A stretch of DNA of 64,000 bases. Source: Corticicoccus populi (lineage in GTDB: Bacteria; Bacillota; Bacilli; Staphylococcales; Salinicoccaceae). The stretch's first letter is position 1. Each line of letters begins with the position of its first letter. A model generated the notes under the pieces. It saw only the letters and a list, made by a program, of their open reading frames with translations, did not search any database and was not told the origin of the DNA. Below, in pieces: positions 34,700-42,550 of this stretch. The position numbers were made by a program, and so were the translations under genes. The stretch spans positions 744,001-808,000 of the forward strand of contig NZ_JBHUOQ010000001.1 in the NCBI RefSeq assembly GCF_042686195.1. Direction: 5' to 3'.

Positions 34700-35686
34700 T
34701 TAATCTATCGTCCAATTAATTAGAAGGCCGGCATAGGCAAGACCACCGCCGAATCCGTATAAAATTAACTTGTCATCTTTTTTAATCCGGTTTTCTTTAA
34801 CTGCCAGATCAAGTGCTAAAGGGATGGTTGCGGATGATGTATTACCAAAATACGGAATACTGCTCAAAGTATTTTCTGTAGGAAAATCAATTTTCCTGCA
34901 TATAGATTCTAGTATTCTGCTGTTTGCACTGTGTGGAACAAACCAGTTAACATCTTTTAATTCAAATGGTGTGTTTGATAGCAGTGAAGGGATATTATTT
35001 GCCACTGTGCTAACAGCCCACTTGAACACTTCACGACCATTTTGTACAATCATTCCGTTATCTATGATATCCTGATTAAATATTTTGTCTGAAAGATTCG
35101 AACTATACAAACTTCCGCCTTTTTCACCATTCGAACCTAATTGATGTGAGATGAAGCTTGGACTATCTTCAGTATATTCAACAAGCACAGCGCCACCACC
35201 GTCACCAAACAATATACAACTACTTCTATCTTCATAATCAGTAATTTTTGATAATGTTTCTGCTCCAACCACTAATATTTTCTTATTAAGTCCTGAAGTA
35301 ATTAATCCGTTAGCTAAATGCAGTCCGTAGGTAAAACCAGCACATGCAGCATTTAAATCAATTGCTCCTGTTTGAACAAGCCCCAGCCCTGCCTGTACTA
35401 ATGAAGCTGTGCTGGGTGTGTGGTGATCTGGTGTTAAGGTACAGACTATAATTAAATCCACATCATCCAACGATTTATCATATCTCATTTTTAGGTTTTC
35501 TACTGCTTTTATACAAATATCACTTGTAAATTCATCTTTACTGCTGATTCTCCGCTCTTTAATGCCTGTACGTTGAACTATCCAATCATTATCTGTTTCT
35601 ACTATCTTCTCTAAATCTGTATTTGTCAGCTTTCTACTGGGTACATAGGAACCTATCGCAGTTAATTTCGCTCTTGATTCAACCAT
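34700..35686 (-). CDS. Beta-ketoacyl-ACP synthase III family (FabH paralogue)
   Basis: 328 residues with the KAS III triad: Cys in LNAACAGFTYGL (about 112), His in WFVPHSANSRI, Asn in YFGNTSSATIP, plus WIVQRTGIKERR and GDGGGAVLVE. The family condenses an acyl-CoA with malonyl-ACP to start fatty-acid synthesis. It stands alone rather than beside fabF. A FapR-type box overlaps its transcription start, which places it in the lipid regulon. Start ATG at 35686 (MVESRAK) after AAGGATGG. It may be a branched-chain primer-specific copy. Confidence 0.88.
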   Translation of the reverse strand: MVESRAKLTAIGSYVPSRKLTNTDLEKIVETDNDWIVQRTGIKERRISSKDEFTSDICIKAVENLKMRYDKSLDDVDLIIVCTLTPDHHTPSTASLVQAGLGLVQTGAIDLNAACAGFTYGLHLANGLITSGLNKKILVVGAETLSKITDYEDRSSCILFGDGGGAVLVEYTEDSPSFISHQLGSNGEKGGSLYSSNLSDKIFNQDIIDNGMIVQNGREVFKWAVSTVANNIPSLLSNTPFELKDVNWFVPHSANSRILESICRKIDFPTENTLSSIPYFGNTSSATIPLALDLAVKENRIKKDDKLILYGFGGGLAYAGLLINWTID

Positions 35687-35710
35687 ATCCACCATCCTTA
35701 GTACTAGATT

Positions 35711-35727
35711 TTAGTATCTGGTGCTAA
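35711..35727. promoter_or_regulatory. FapR-type operator
   Basis: TTAGTATCTGGTGCTAA, a near-palindrome that closely fits the Firmicutes FapR box (TTAGTAC-CTRG-TACTAA type). It lies directly downstream of the -10 of the FabH-like gene. Confidence 0.7.
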
Positions 35728-35731
35728 ATTG

Positions 35732-35760
35732 ATGATAACATCTTTTTGGGTTATGTCCAA
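35732..35760 (-). promoter_or_regulatory. Promoter of the FabH-like gene
   Basis: TTGGAC (35760-35755), 17 bp, TATCAT (35737-35732), minus strand; transcription would start inside the FapR-type box. Confidence 0.7.
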
Positions 35761-35903
35761 ACCTAAATACTTTTTATTTAGATTTTTCAGATTTTTAAGT
35801 CGATTTATTTAATATAGAAAAGAGCTCTCCTGTTATTATTTAAGTAAGCATCAAAGTGCATCATAGCCCTCCAGCCTAACACTTTCCAGATACATATCTT
35901 TCC

Positions 35904-36578
35904 CTACTCTATCCATTTTAAAAGATCACCCATATTTTTGATTTCTTTTGAAGGATGTATGTGTGTATTGTTTTCATGATTCAATGGATTAAACCATACA
36001 TCATTCATTCCGGCATTTTGACTCCCTTCGACATCCCATTCCAGGTGATCACCGATAAACAAAACCTCTCCCGCCTCCAGTTCAAGATGATTCAGTACCA
36101 TATCAAATATTCTTCTGTCAGGTTTTCTCACTCCTGCTTCTTCTGAAATAAGGATTGTTTTAAAGTATGCATCGAGTCCACTATTTTTAATTTTGGCGTT
36201 TTGTCTTTCACTTGTACCATTCGTTACAATTGCCATTTTCACTTTGGAGGATATTTTGTCAAGAATGCTTAATGTTTCTTGATCTGCCTTAAAACATTTC
36301 GGAAAATATGTATTCCAAAATTCCATCATTTCATCCTTGTCCATTTCAATATCCGGAGGAAACGTTTCAAAAAATGGTTCTAAAACTTTTGTTTTATCAG
36401 CCTTTCCAAAGTTTTCTTTATCATAATGCCTGAACTGATACAGCATTTTATCAGTATCTATATCACCTGAAGAGTTGTAATACTTTTCAACAAGCAAATA
36501 TAATAATTCGTCTACCGCTACATTTCTGTCTAATAAAGTATCATCCAAATCAAAAATAACTGCCTTATACTTTTTCAT
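35904..36578 (-). CDS. HAD superfamily hydrolase (YjjG-like nucleotidase type)
   Basis: 224 residues. HAD motif I DLDDTLLDR, motif II VTNGTSE, motif III Lys in RKPDRRIFDM, motif IV GDHLEWDVEGSQNAGM. The sequence order and C1 cap fit the YjjG 5'-nucleotidase group. AAGGGGTG precedes the ATG. Substrate not certain. Confidence 0.88.
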   Translation of the reverse strand: MKKYKAVIFDLDDTLLDRNVAVDELLYLLVEKYYNSSGDIDTDKMLYQFRHYDKENFGKADKTKVLEPFFETFPPDIEMDKDEMMEFWNTYFPKCFKADQETLSILDKISSKVKMAIVTNGTSERQNAKIKNSGLDAYFKTILISEEAGVRKPDRRIFDMVLNHLELEAGEVLFIGDHLEWDVEGSQNAGMNDVWFNPLNHENNTHIHPSKEIKNMGDLLKWIE

Positions 36579-36806
36579 AAGTTTTCACCCCTTTATTCAT
36601 ATTTCAGAACTATCTCTTTAATATAAAACAATTTCATTTATATTCCAATTTTTCTAATTATTCATGAATTATGCTACACTTGAAATGATTTAATACATAG
36701 AAATCGCATTAATACGAGAGATACGCGACAATTTTTTCTTTTAATATTTTAAAATCAGAGTTCAAATCTGCACGTTATTAACGGTTGACCATAAGGAGTC
36801 GTTTTC

Positions 36807-37781
36807 ATGAGACAAAAACTAAAATCTATCTTCCGATTGAAGACAGTCGGTATATCTATATTTTCATTAACACTCGTGTCACTCATCATTACTATACTTT
36901 ATCGCTTTGCCCCCTATTTCGGCAGATATTTCTTTAAACCATCTCCAAAACATTACGGTGAAATTGCTTTAAATACTATTCACCTGCAGGCACTTTATGC
37001 CACAGGTGATTCCTGGGAGAAGAAATATAAAATATTACACAGTAAAATTAAAAGCTGCAGGACCTATGAAGAGACTCTTCCATTTATTAGTGAGGCCTTA
37101 AAAGCAGGTGGTGGGAACCATTCATTTTTAATGAAGCCTGACATGGGAAAGACTTCTAAAATGCCCATGGAATATCCGAGAATTGATACTAAAGACGATT
37201 ATTTATATATTAATATTCCACGATTTTCAGGGACACCAGAAGAATGTCAGAAATTTAAAGATATCATTGAATCTTCGCTGCTGAACAAAAGTTTTGAAAA
37301 TGTCATCATTGACTTACGAGAAAACAGCGGTGGTAATATGGGACCGATGATCACAGGTTTAACCTCACTGTTAAATGATGGACATTTAATCTCTTTTGTT
37401 ATGAAAGACCATTCCGAATTTAAAGTGAATATTGAAGATGGTGAAATTAGGAATGCAGGTACACCGACGACTGTTAAGCACAGAAAATTTGTAAGGGTAA
37501 ATAAGATAGCTGTATTAATCAGCGGCCGGACAGCAAGTTCCGGTGAGATTATCGCAATTTCATTTGACGGTGTTCCAAATACTAAAATTTTCGGAGAAAA
37601 AAGTGCTGGATTCACTACCAGCAACAATACCGTTACTTTATATGACGGTGTCATGCTGAATATTACAACATCCAAACTTAAGACCAGAACCGGAAAAATC
37701 TATGAAAACAATCCAATTGTTCCTGATGTAGAAACTAGTCATCCATATGAAGACGCTGTTGAATGGTTTAAAACTGTTTAA
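36807..37781 (+). CDS. S41 family peptidase-like membrane protein
   Basis: 324 residues. One N-terminal membrane helix (SIFSLTLVSLIITILYRFA) puts the rest outside. The S41 core follows: GGGNHSFLM, YLYINIPRFSG, NVIIDLRENSGGNMGPM, and ISGRTASSGEIIAISF with the nucleophile Ser, then a late Lys region. No PDZ domain is seen. C-terminal-processing-protease relatives cleave tails of exported proteins. GGAGTCG precedes the ATG. Confidence 0.87.
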   Translation: MRQKLKSIFRLKTVGISIFSLTLVSLIITILYRFAPYFGRYFFKPSPKHYGEIALNTIHLQALYATGDSWEKKYKILHSKIKSCRTYEETLPFISEALKAGGGNHSFLMKPDMGKTSKMPMEYPRIDTKDDYLYINIPRFSGTPEECQKFKDIIESSLLNKSFENVIIDLRENSGGNMGPMITGLTSLLNDGHLISFVMKDHSEFKVNIEDGEIRNAGTPTTVKHRKFVRVNKIAVLISGRTASSGEIIAISFDGVPNTKIFGEKSAGFTTSNNTVTLYDGVMLNITTSKLKTRTGKIYENNPIVPDVETSHPYEDAVEWFKTV

Positions 37782-37792
37782 ATGAAAGACCT

Positions 37793-37819
37793 CCTCATCA
37801 ATTTGATGAGGAATTTTTC
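37793..37819 (+). terminator. Intrinsic terminator after the S41 peptidase gene
   Basis: CCTCATCA, ATT, TGATGAGG followed by AATTTTT. Confidence 0.8.
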
Positions 37820-37825
37820 TATAAA

Positions 37826-37848
37826 TAAGTTAAATATCATTTAACTTA
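37826..37848. promoter_or_regulatory. Operator A: TAAGTTAAAT-ATC-ATTTAACTTA
   Basis: A perfect 10-base inverted repeat with 3-base centre ahead of the TraB/DUF5694-like gene. It is nearly identical to the site at 44762 (one change in the centre on the opposite strand) and similar to that at 44829, both near the HTH-TPR regulator. Confidence 0.65.
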
Positions 37849-37878
37849 TAACTATAATATGATATATTATAGTTATAA
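37846..37878. repeat. 33-bp palindrome in the same promoter
   Basis: Arms TTATAACTATAATAT and ATATTATAGTTATAA around GAT. It overlaps the end of operator A and includes TATAAT-like -10 elements. Confidence 0.6.
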
Positions 37879-37903
37879 TACATTTAATAAAGGTGTGGTG
37901 GGC

Positions 37904-38626
37904 ATGAAACCGGAAATACTTATTGTTGGAACTTTTCACTTTTTTTCTACAACTGATTTAATAAAAAATGATGACTTATTTAATCAAGAAGAGCATTATA
38001 ACGAGGTGATTGAACTAATTGACATTCTGAAAAAGTTCAAACCTTCTGCTCTGGCAGCTGAGTGGACAAAAGACACACAAAGTATTCTTGATAAGCAGTA
38101 CCAGTCATACTTAGAAAATGATTTTAATCTATCTGAAAATGAAATTCATCAAATATTATTCAGACTGGGACAGTCTGAAAATATTCCCCGTATTAATGCT
38201 GTTGATTGGATGGATTCCATCGGAGAAAGGAATTTTGGAGACATAATAGAATGGGCAAAGAAAAATCAACACGAATTCTATACAGAATTAATTGAAAAAA
38301 TTTCAGTAAATGAACTAACCAAAGGTGACTCTCTGATGAAAAATTTCAAAAAAATTAATGATGAGAATAGTATTTTCCACAGTCATCAGGCACATCTTAA
38401 AGTCTCACAAATAGGAAGTGAAACAGACTATATTGGTATTGACTGGGTAAGATGGTGGTACCAAAGAAATTTGATTATTTATAAAAATTTAATTGATATC
38501 ATAAATGAGGGACACTCCAGAGTTTTACTGCTCGTCGGTGGTGCGCACATTCATCTTGTCCGCCAATTCCTTGAAGAAACAGGAGAAGCAAACGTTTTAA
38601 CATTTAATGACTTGGATATTACATAA
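37904..38626 (+). CDS. DUF5694 / TraB-GumN-like protein
   Basis: 240 residues starting MKPEILIVGTFHFFSTTDL (start at 37904 after AGGTGTGGTG). GTFHF near the N-terminus and GGAHIHLVRQFL near the C-terminus resemble the paired His motifs of the TraB/GumN metallo-fold (EreA-like). Cytosolic; no signal peptide. Activity unknown: metal-dependent hydrolase is a possibility. Its promoter carries the palindrome shared with the regulator at 43535. Confidence 0.7.
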   Translation: MKPEILIVGTFHFFSTTDLIKNDDLFNQEEHYNEVIELIDILKKFKPSALAAEWTKDTQSILDKQYQSYLENDFNLSENEIHQILFRLGQSENIPRINAVDWMDSIGERNFGDIIEWAKKNQHEFYTELIEKISVNELTKGDSLMKNFKKINDENSIFHSHQAHLKVSQIGSETDYIGIDWVRWWYQRNLIIYKNLIDIINEGHSRVLLLVGGAHIHLVRQFLEETGEANVLTFNDLDIT

Positions 38627-38665
38627 ATATTCTATTATAATGAATTCAAAAAGACAGGAGAATTA

Positions 38666-39145
38666 ATGATGGCAGTTGTATATTTAGCCGGTGGATGTTT
38701 ATGGGGAGTTCAGGAATTCGTAAAAACACTTCCTGGTGTGATATCCACAGAAGCCGGACGTGTGAATGGCAGCAGTAACGACTTAGATGGAAATTATGAT
38801 GGCTATGCGGAGTGTGTTAAAACTGAATTTAACCCGGAAGTTGTGTCAGTAAAATCACTCATGACATATTTATTTGAAATAATTGACCCCTACAGTATCA
38901 ACCAGCAGGGAGAGGATGTCGGAGAAAAGTATCGAACAGGCTTCTACAGTGAAGATTCTCTTCTTTTAAAAGAAGCGGAACGTTTTATTCTCGAAAGAGA
39001 TGATAAAGAGCGTATTGCTGTAGAGGTACTGCCTCTCAGAAACTACATTAAAAGTGCTGATGAACATCAGAACCGTCTGGAAAGATATCCGGAGGATATC
39101 AGTTACTGTCACATCCCGCCTACGCTGCTTAATAAATATACCTAG
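38666..39145 (+). CDS. Peptide methionine sulfoxide reductase MsrA-like protein
   Basis: 159 residues. AGGCLWGVQEFVKTLPGV has the catalytic Cys but with Leu where MsrA normally has GCFWG. EAGRVNGSSNDLDGNYDGYAECVKTEF and DPYSINQQGEDVGEKYRTGFY fit the MsrA fold. The protein is short and lacks the usual resolving Cys tail, so activity may differ. GGAG before ATG; ends at a strong terminator. Confidence 0.82.
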   Translation: MMAVVYLAGGCLWGVQEFVKTLPGVISTEAGRVNGSSNDLDGNYDGYAECVKTEFNPEVVSVKSLMTYLFEIIDPYSINQQGEDVGEKYRTGFYSEDSLLLKEAERFILERDDKERIAVEVLPLRNYIKSADEHQNRLERYPEDISYCHIPPTLLNKYT

Positions 39146-39192
39146 AAAAGGTACAGACAGCTTTCAAAAACGAGGAGCTGTCTGTACCTTTT
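39145..39192. terminator. Bidirectional terminator between msrA-like and grpB genes
   Basis: AAAGGTACAGACAGCT, loop, AGCTGTCTGTACCTTTTATT: a 14-bp stem with A and T tracts. Confidence 0.9.
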
Positions 39193-39211
39193 ATTCTAAG
39201 TTTTATCCAGT

Positions 39212-39724
39212 TTAATATTCATATTTCTCTAAAACATCATGTATAAACCCCGTCTTCATCTCCGCATATTTATGTTTATCTTCTGCATGGGCTTCAACCA
39301 ATTTTATTTTCAATAATTCATATCTCTCTTTGATACTGTTGTTTTTACGCAGTATATCTCTAAATGTAATCTGCTCTTCTAAAAAGGAATTTCCTTTCTC
39401 GAACAAATGAATCTGATGGGTTCTGGGCTCCCCTTTTATAAAATAGTATCTTTCCGGAAGAATACTACTGCCCATATTTTTATACCCTATACGCTCAAGT
39501 CCTTGAATATATTCTTTAATATCTTCAAAGTTGTTAATTTCCATTCCAATATCAAGAATAGGTTTTGCTTTTAAACCCTCTACACTCGTGCTTCCAATAT
39601 GATGAACTCTAATATTTTCATCAGGAAATACACTTTCTATTTTGTTTTTCTCGATAATAAAAGTCTCGGCCCATTCCTTTGTCCACTCTGATAAAAATAC
39701 AGTTCCTCTTGGGAGACCAAGCAT
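39212..39724 (-). CDS. GrpB family (UPF0157) nucleotidyltransferase-fold protein
   Basis: 170 residues: VHHIGSTSVEGLKAKPILDIGMEI, YYFIKGEPRTHQIHLFEKG and FRDILRKNNSIKERYELLK are the GrpB landmarks. Start ATG at 39724 with GAAGAGGTG upstream. Function unknown; the fold resembles nucleotidyltransferases. Confidence 0.88.
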   Translation of the reverse strand: MLGLPRGTVFLSEWTKEWAETFIIEKNKIESVFPDENIRVHHIGSTSVEGLKAKPILDIGMEINNFEDIKEYIQGLERIGYKNMGSSILPERYYFIKGEPRTHQIHLFEKGNSFLEEQITFRDILRKNNSIKERYELLKIKLVEAHAEDKHKYAEMKTGFIHDVLEKYEY

Positions 39725-39752
39725 ATGCAGCACCTCTTCAAATATTCTAGTC

Positions 39753-40493
39753 TTACCTTAAAAATCCACCCTCGCTATTAATGACCTGTCCTGTAATCCA
39801 TTGCCCTTTATCGCTGTGAAGGAATGAAATCAAGTTCGCAATATCAGAGGGTTTCCCCCACCGCTTCTGATTAAAACGTGATTCAATTTCCTTATACACT
39901 GATTCATTTTCATCAATATATCCTGTATCCGTCGGACCCGGGTTCACTGCATTAATCCTAATATTTTCTTCACCCACCAGGAATGATAAGTGAAGCGGCA
40001 AGTTTGCAACGCCTGCTTTAGAGACTGCATACGGTATTTCACTAATCATTGGACCCAGTAGCTGACCGGATGAGAACAATGTAATACAGCCCTGTTCACT
40101 GTTAAACTGTTTTTTAAATGCCTGTACGAGCAGCATAGATGCAGTAATATTTGTAATAAGATGTTTGTTAATTTCTTCAAAGCTCCAGTCTTTGAAATGA
40201 CTTTGAGTGCTGTATGCATGGCATAATACCAAGTGATTGATATTACCATTCGACTCAATCATTTTAGCTAGTTCTTGTATTCCATCTTCAGTAGATAAAT
40301 CAGAATCAGCTAATTTAACGACATCCCCTTCAAATTCTGCTGCTGAATCTTTATCTTTGTAAAGCATCTGTTGATCATATTGATTTAACCCATGTACAAT
40401 CACATTAAATCCTTCATTTAAAAAGTGTCGTGCTATTTCTGTACCAATACTCCCCGGGCGACTCACTCCTGTAATTAATACTGTGTTAGACAT
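39753..40493 (-). CDS. SDR family oxidoreductase
   Basis: 246 residues. Cofactor site TGVSRPGSIGTEIARHF, NN/H position LVLCHAYS, catalytic Ser/Tyr/Lys seen as SSGQ... and YAVSKAG, then VNPGPTDTGY. Classical NAD(P)-dependent dehydrogenase. GGAGGACATT precedes the ATG. Ends 20 bases from grpB start, probably the same operon. Confidence 0.87.
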   Translation of the reverse strand: MSNTVLITGVSRPGSIGTEIARHFLNEGFNVIVHGLNQYDQQMLYKDKDSAAEFEGDVVKLADSDLSTEDGIQELAKMIESNGNINHLVLCHAYSTQSHFKDWSFEEINKHLITNITASMLLVQAFKKQFNSEQGCITLFSSGQLLGPMISEIPYAVSKAGVANLPLHLSFLVGEENIRINAVNPGPTDTGYIDENESVYKEIESRFNQKRWGKPSDIANLISFLHSDKGQWITGQVINSEGGFLR

Positions 40494-40529
40494 AATGTCC
40501 TCCTATTAATTATTTAATATAAAAAGTTC

Positions 40530-40549
40530 TATCACACATCTGTGTGATA
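40530..40549. promoter_or_regulatory. Palindrome upstream of the SDR gene
   Basis: TATCACACA-TC-TGTGTGATA, perfect, about 40 bases before the SDR start. The TGTGTGATA half resembles Crp-type half-sites, but no regulator is proven. Confidence 0.45.
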
Positions 40550-40590
40550 AATCCAGGTACGTGACAAGTGATTAATATTTTATATAACAC

Positions 40591-40626
40591 TAGTGCAGCA
40601 TATCCAAGATCATATATGCTGCACTA
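40591..40626. repeat. Hairpin TAGTGCAGCATAT / ATATGCTGCACTA
   Basis: 13-bp perfect arms with a 10-nt loop, just after the NhaC remnant. No T run, so not clearly a terminator. Confidence 0.55.
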
Positions 40627-40628
40627 TC

Positions 40629-40857
40629 TCACTTAAACTCATTTTTCTTTTCCTCATCTAACTTTGCGATTCCTATACCAGTATAACCTAGTACAATTGC
40701 AAAGATAAACCCTACATAACACAGGAGCATAACTAAACGTAGAAACTCCCAAAGTTCCAGCCATAAACACTCCTGCTGATGACCATGAAATTAATGGAAC
40801 AGTGACTGTTGCAGTCAGATTACCTGTCAAAAACAATACTGTTATTTTAGATAGAAA
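40629..40857 (-). pseudogene. Remnant of an NhaC-type Na+/H+ antiporter, C-terminal part
   Basis: Translation gives LFLTGNLTATVTVPLISWSSAGVFMAGTLGVSTFSYAPV, like the last helices of NhaC, then shifts frame and continues YVGFIFAIVLGYTGIGIAKLDEEKKNEFK to a TGA at 40629. The N-terminal three quarters are gone; a small gene with its terminator abuts it. Broken copy. Confidence 0.6.
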
Positions 40858-40866
40858 AAAACCTCT

Positions 40867-41040
40867 TCATAGAAGGTTTTTTAAAGACTGAAAATCATGG
40901 GGAGCACACCTCATGTAAAGACCCACACAATAAATCCAAAAACCCAAAGGCACACCAATCCATTCCGGCCACACTTCAAACAATCCTGCGGTCATCACTA
41001 CAAATCCTAACGCCAACAACATATATGGTTTTTCATTCAT
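40867..41040 (-). CDS. Small membrane protein, 57 residues, unknown
   Basis: Starts MNEKPYMLLALGFVVMTAGL after AAAGGAGTGATACTAA. Two hydrophobic stretches (about 6-22 and 27-44), then a tail MRCAPHDFQSLKNLL. Its stop lies inside a small hairpin with TTTTTT (40853-40882) that ends the transcript. Not recognised. Confidence 0.6.
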   Translation of the reverse strand: MNEKPYMLLALGFVVMTAGLFEVWPEWIGVPLGFWIYCVGLYMRCAPHDFQSLKNLL

Positions 41041-41449
41041 TTAGTATCACTCCTTTACTTATTCTCCTCATAATAATTAATTTTAATTTTAATTTTAATA
41101 GCAAACAGACAAAAGTATGACTGGTAACGGAGTTACTTGAAGAATAGAGATTTCATTTTTTATTTATACTATATTCTAGACATAATTTATAAATACTACA
41201 TGAAATCATTTATCGCTTCTCACAGAAGCAAGGAACTCATAACAGGTATGAGTCTACATTCTGTGAGAGCGATTTTTCATGCAAAATAGAGTATCGAACA
41301 ACCACTTGAAAGTCTTATATTTTGAACAGAACAAAAGATAGATGTAAATTTTAAGCATTATTAGATACATTAACTAAAATTTGATTGTATTTACGTTTTA
41401 GAATTTTAAAAAAAGGTATGAGAAATAAAAAACTAGAGGTGTTATTATT
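41041..41449. other. Non-coding stretch with a long hairpin
   Basis: No gene seen. At 41209-41271 TCGCTTCTCACAGAA pairs with TTCTGTGAGAGCGA and an inner ACTCATA/TATGAGT stem lies between them; ATTTTTC follows on the plus strand. It looks like a structured transcript end or small RNA, but no clear promoter was found. Confidence 0.45.
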
Positions 41450-41641
41450 ATTAAATATATTAGATATGGTCTAACAGCTTTTCTTATTTCACTAACATCC
41501 TCAGCATATTCAAAAGAGACGATTGAATTATCTGATGTTGGTTGGGCATCTTTTTTTGGACTATTATGTGTAGGAGTTTATTATTTAACACAAAATCCCT
41601 TTCATAAAGATGATGATGCAGAAAAAGATAATGATAATTAA
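41450..41641 (+). CDS. Small membrane protein with a probable ATT start, 63 residues
   Basis: The frame has AGAGGTG ending 8 bases before an ATT at 41450 and no ATG, GTG or TTG in the right place. It reads IKYIRYGLTAFLISLTSSAYSKETIE, then WASFFGLLCVGVYYLTQNPF and an acidic tail rich in Asp and Asn. A hairpin with TTTT follows at 41654-41698. Either a rare start codon is used or the start has mutated. Not recognised. Confidence 0.45.
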   Translation: MKYIRYGLTAFLISLTSSAYSKETIELSDVGWASFFGLLCVGVYYLTQNPFHKDDDAEKDNDN

Positions 41642-41653
41642 CTGAACTGTAAC

Positions 41654-41698
41654 CCGAATAATAGAGAGCTTATAAAAAGTATCTCTTATTCGCGTTTT
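41654..41698 (+). terminator. Hairpin after the 63-residue ORF
   Basis: CGAATAATAGAGA, 15-nt loop, TCTCTTATTCG, then CGTTTTCC. Confidence 0.55.
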
Positions 41699-41793
41699 CC
41701 TATGCCCTAAAGGTCGTCTTGTTTATTCTTACGTCAATGTCATGAAAATGATAGTATTATTTATTTTGATTTCTTCTAAATCCTATTAAGTAA

Positions 41794-41822
41794 TTTTACA
41801 CTTAATTTAAAAAAGTGTAAAA
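41794..41822. promoter_or_regulatory. Inverted repeat TTTTACACTT / AAGTGTAAAA
   Basis: Perfect 10-base arms with a 9-base spacer, 20 bases upstream of the 56-residue small gene. Candidate operator. Confidence 0.45.
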
Positions 41823-41844
41823 TTAGGTAAAGGAGTGAGTGCGA

Positions 41845-42015
41845 ATGAGCCTCTCAATGTATGACAAAATATCATTACCTATTATGATTATTATCTTTTT
41901 TATTATACTGTTTTCATTAATCAGTGAGCCGACGTTAATAAAAGTCGGATTTCTAATCATTCCTATTATTTATTTCTTTAATATATTTTTAAAATTAAAG
42001 AAATCTAAGACCTAA
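41845..42015 (+). CDS. Small membrane protein, 56 residues, unknown
   Basis: Starts MSLSMYDKISLPIMIIIFF after AAAGGAGTGAG. Two membrane helices (about 10-27 and 33-49) and a basic end KLKKSKT. Not recognised; stands in the low-GC patch of tiny membrane proteins. Confidence 0.6.
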   Translation: MSLSMYDKISLPIMIIIFFIILFSLISEPTLIKVGFLIIPIIYFFNIFLKLKKSKT

Positions 42016-42138
42016 AGATCATGGATTTAAAAATGAGTATGACCTGATGGTGAAATCACCCATGAATCTGAAAGTATTAAGAATGTCTCTAGTATTGAGG
42101 GAAGGTAAAGCTGTGCGTTTTCAAAGGAGTTGTTTAAT

Positions 42139-42438
42139 TTGAGTATCGAAGCACTCATTATCATCGGAGTAATTCTTTTAATTATTATTTATTTGATAAC
42201 TGACTTAATTGCTTGGAAAAAAAATAAAGAAATAACATTCTATGCAGATATAATCGCCCCATTTTCAGTATTCACGCTATCTATGATTATCCCTATTATG
42301 TATCCTGAACCAGAATACTGGGCAATTGCGATACCCCTTATCATGGCAAGAGTATTTGTTCCTATTTCATTGGTATTTACAATAATTAAAGTGATAGTAA
42401 TATTTATAAGAAAGAATAAGAGAAGCAGCTCAAATTGA
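42139..42438 (+). CDS. Small membrane protein, 99 residues, unknown
   Basis: TTG at 42139 (MSIEALIIIGVILLIIIYLI) lies 8 bases after AAAGGAG. Three hydrophobic segments (about 4-22, 38-55, 65-90) and a basic C-terminus. Not recognised. A hairpin with CCTC/GAGG arms lies downstream. Confidence 0.6.
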   Translation: MSIEALIIIGVILLIIIYLITDLIAWKKNKEITFYADIIAPFSVFTLSMIIPIMYPEPEYWAIAIPLIMARVFVPISLVFTIIKVIVIFIRKNKRSSSN

Positions 42439-42550
42439 CGCTTTCCTAAACTTTAATACTGCCATCTACAACCAGATGACACCAGCCATAAAAATAACCT
42501 CTATTCTATCCCACTAGAATGAGGCCATTTTGAAAACACGATTTAAACAC

